Part shown: positions 63,519-64,000 of the stretch, one piece after another
How positions within the stretch are numbered: position 1 is the first letter of the stretch
Layout: each line of letters opens with the position of its first letter
Source: Paenalcaligenes hominis
Lineage (GTDB): Bacteria; Pseudomonadota; Gammaproteobacteria; Burkholderiales; Burkholderiaceae_B
DNA: 64,000 nucleotides
NCBI RefSeq assembly: GCF_011927625.1
Contig: NZ_JAATIZ010000002.1
Coordinates: forward strand, 591,842 to 655,841
Reading direction: 5' to 3'
Made by a program: the position numbers and the translations under genes
The notes under the pieces: model-generated
Seen by the model: only the letters and a program-made list of their open reading frames with translations
Told to the model about the DNA's origin: nothing
Databases searched by the model: none

Positions 63519-63821
63519 TTAATCCGTATTTTTCTCTATTTTTTCTTTCACGTAATTATCTTCATCTGCACACGAACTGCACTGCATCTTACCCCCAAGC
63601 AAGTCAAACAACGCTAAATTATCTTCAACGGACGCCTTGGTCTGGTTAGATGTGTCTTCCGCGTACCCCTGATCGATGTACTTTTGTAGTTGAGCGTGTT
63701 GCTTGACTGATAACGTTTCATAACCAAAATCAATGGCTTGATTGACGATTTCCACGTCGTCCTTATGGATTTTCTCATTCGCAAGCAAATGCTCTAAAAG
63801 ACGAATTTGTGATTTGTTCAT
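63519..63821 (-). CDS. Small protein of unknown function with a CxxC motif
   Basis: A 100-residue soluble protein from ATG 63821, which has GGAGA 7 bases upstream (the frame is open 11 codons further). I do not recognise the family. The N-terminal half is helical and charged (NKSQIRLLEHLLANEKIHKDDVEIVNQAIDFGYETLSVKQHAQLQKYIDQGYAED). The C-terminal part ends GGKMQCSSCADEDNYVKEKIEKNTD, with a CSSC pair that could bind metal or be redox active. The real ribosome site and balanced composition support it as a gene. Confidence 0.65.
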   Translation of the reverse strand: MNKSQIRLLEHLLANEKIHKDDVEIVNQAIDFGYETLSVKQHAQLQKYIDQGYAEDTSNQTKASVEDNLALFDLLGGKMQCSSCADEDNYVKEKIEKNTD

Positions 63822-63870
63822 AGCAGTCTCCATGCGGTTGGAAACCAAAATCATCTGCTTGGTGCTTTTA

Positions 63871-64000
63871 TCAAATCGCGCGGAAAACCCCGCCGTTCAG
63901 GGCGCAGATGAATAGCGCGGACGCGCTAGCGTCTTCGTATCAGCTTGGCGTCTGTTGTTGCTTAATGTATTGTCGGACGATCTCGATAGGCGCACCGCCA
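63871..64000 (-). mobile_element. End of an IS200/IS605-family insertion sequence (continues to the right)
   Basis: The region holds the 3' end of a tnpA gene followed by GC-rich, palindromic sequence including the hairpin GACGCGCTAGCGTC (63920-63933) and CGCGGAAAACCCCGCCGTTC, of the kind found at ends of these elements, which use hairpins in place of inverted terminal repeats. The exact end near 63871 (TCAA) is a guess. Confidence 0.55.
63940..64000 (-). CDS. tnpA: IS200/IS605 transposase TnpA, C-terminal fragment
   Basis: The last 19 codons read GGAPIEIVRQYIKQQQTPS and stop at 63940. This is the typical end of Y1 (HUH) transposases of the IS200/IS605 family (GGAPIEVVRQYIEQQ-like). The catalytic Tyr and HUH motif lie outside the window. 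Confidence 0.7.
   Translation of the reverse strand, partial: GGAPIEIVRQYIKQQQTPS

Noticed and set aside
1..64000. tRNA, rRNA, CRISPR arrays or prophage
   Set aside because: No cloverleaf-like segments, rRNA stretches, regularly spaced direct repeats or phage genes were seen on reading the window; a covariance-model scan would be needed to exclude small RNAs.

Overview
The window looks like chromosomal DNA of a betaproteobacterium, most likely Burkholderiales and close to Alcaligenaceae. This is inferred from the gene repertoire (TRAP and Liv-type uptake of organic acids, the HutF/HutG histidine route, an NsrR-hmp-nnrS cluster, a UbiM-type hydroxylase, APS-type CysH) and was not tested by any search. 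There are about 50 protein genes, densely packed, with no rRNA, tRNA or CRISPR array. One IS200/IS605-type element enters at the right edge.

Layout. (1) 1-11.8 kb: an oxidative sugar-acid (uronate) block. A minus-strand operon encodes an aldehyde dehydrogenase of the 2,5-dioxovalerate type, a TRAP transporter (DctP, DctQ, DctM), an SDR dehydrogenase and hydantoinase/oxoprolinase subunits A and B (B runs off the left edge). Divergent from it are a fused uronate dehydrogenase-lactonase, an EamA exporter and a GntR/FadR regulator. By eye this block is more AT-rich than the rest. The expected aldarate dehydratase is not in the window. (2) 11.8-21.7 kb: one compact minus-strand operon for hydroxycinnamates (ferulate, p-coumarate, caffeate): ech, fcs, livH, livMG fusion, livF, livJ-like binding protein, acyl-CoA dehydrogenase, marR. 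Two near-identical palindromes lie in front of ech. (3) 21.8-23.3 kb: TetR regulator plus EamA exporter. (4) 23.3-27.8 kb: nitric-oxide defence, with nsrR divergent from hmp (disrupted by a one-base frameshift), then nnrS and a membrane diguanylate cyclase. (5) 28.1-32.1 kb: a UbiM-like hydroxylase, a large MscS channel and a BON lipoprotein.

(6) 32.2-40.5 kb: assimilatory sulfate reduction, cysG facing cysH-cysD-cysN-cysJ-cysI. CysH has the Cys pattern of an APS reductase and no APS kinase is present, so sulfate would go to APS, sulfite and sulfide, with CysG making siroheme for CysI. (7) 40.5-46.0 kb: a small lipoprotein, a short MscS channel, the copper exporter copA behind a MerR/CueR-type promoter, an orphan phnP and a six-helix ion channel. 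(8) 46.1-54.4 kb: histidine utilisation, hutDIFG, hutUH and hutC, with matching HutC-like operators at both promoters. (9) 54.5-63.4 kb: a fused flavin/2Fe-2S reductase, a polar amino-acid ABC transporter joined to an aromatic aminotransferase, a MetE-like methyltransferase behind a perfect MetR-type palindrome, and an MFS acid transporter. (10) 63.5-64 kb: a small protein of unknown function, then the end of an IS200/IS605 transposase.

Taken together the region describes a heterotroph that feeds organic and plant-derived acids (uronates, hydroxycinnamates), histidine and other amino acids into central metabolism, and also carries sulfur assimilation and stress functions (NO, copper, osmotic). 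Starts were moved inward from the longest ORF wherever a Shine-Dalgarno sequence, a 4-base overlap or family length argued for it.
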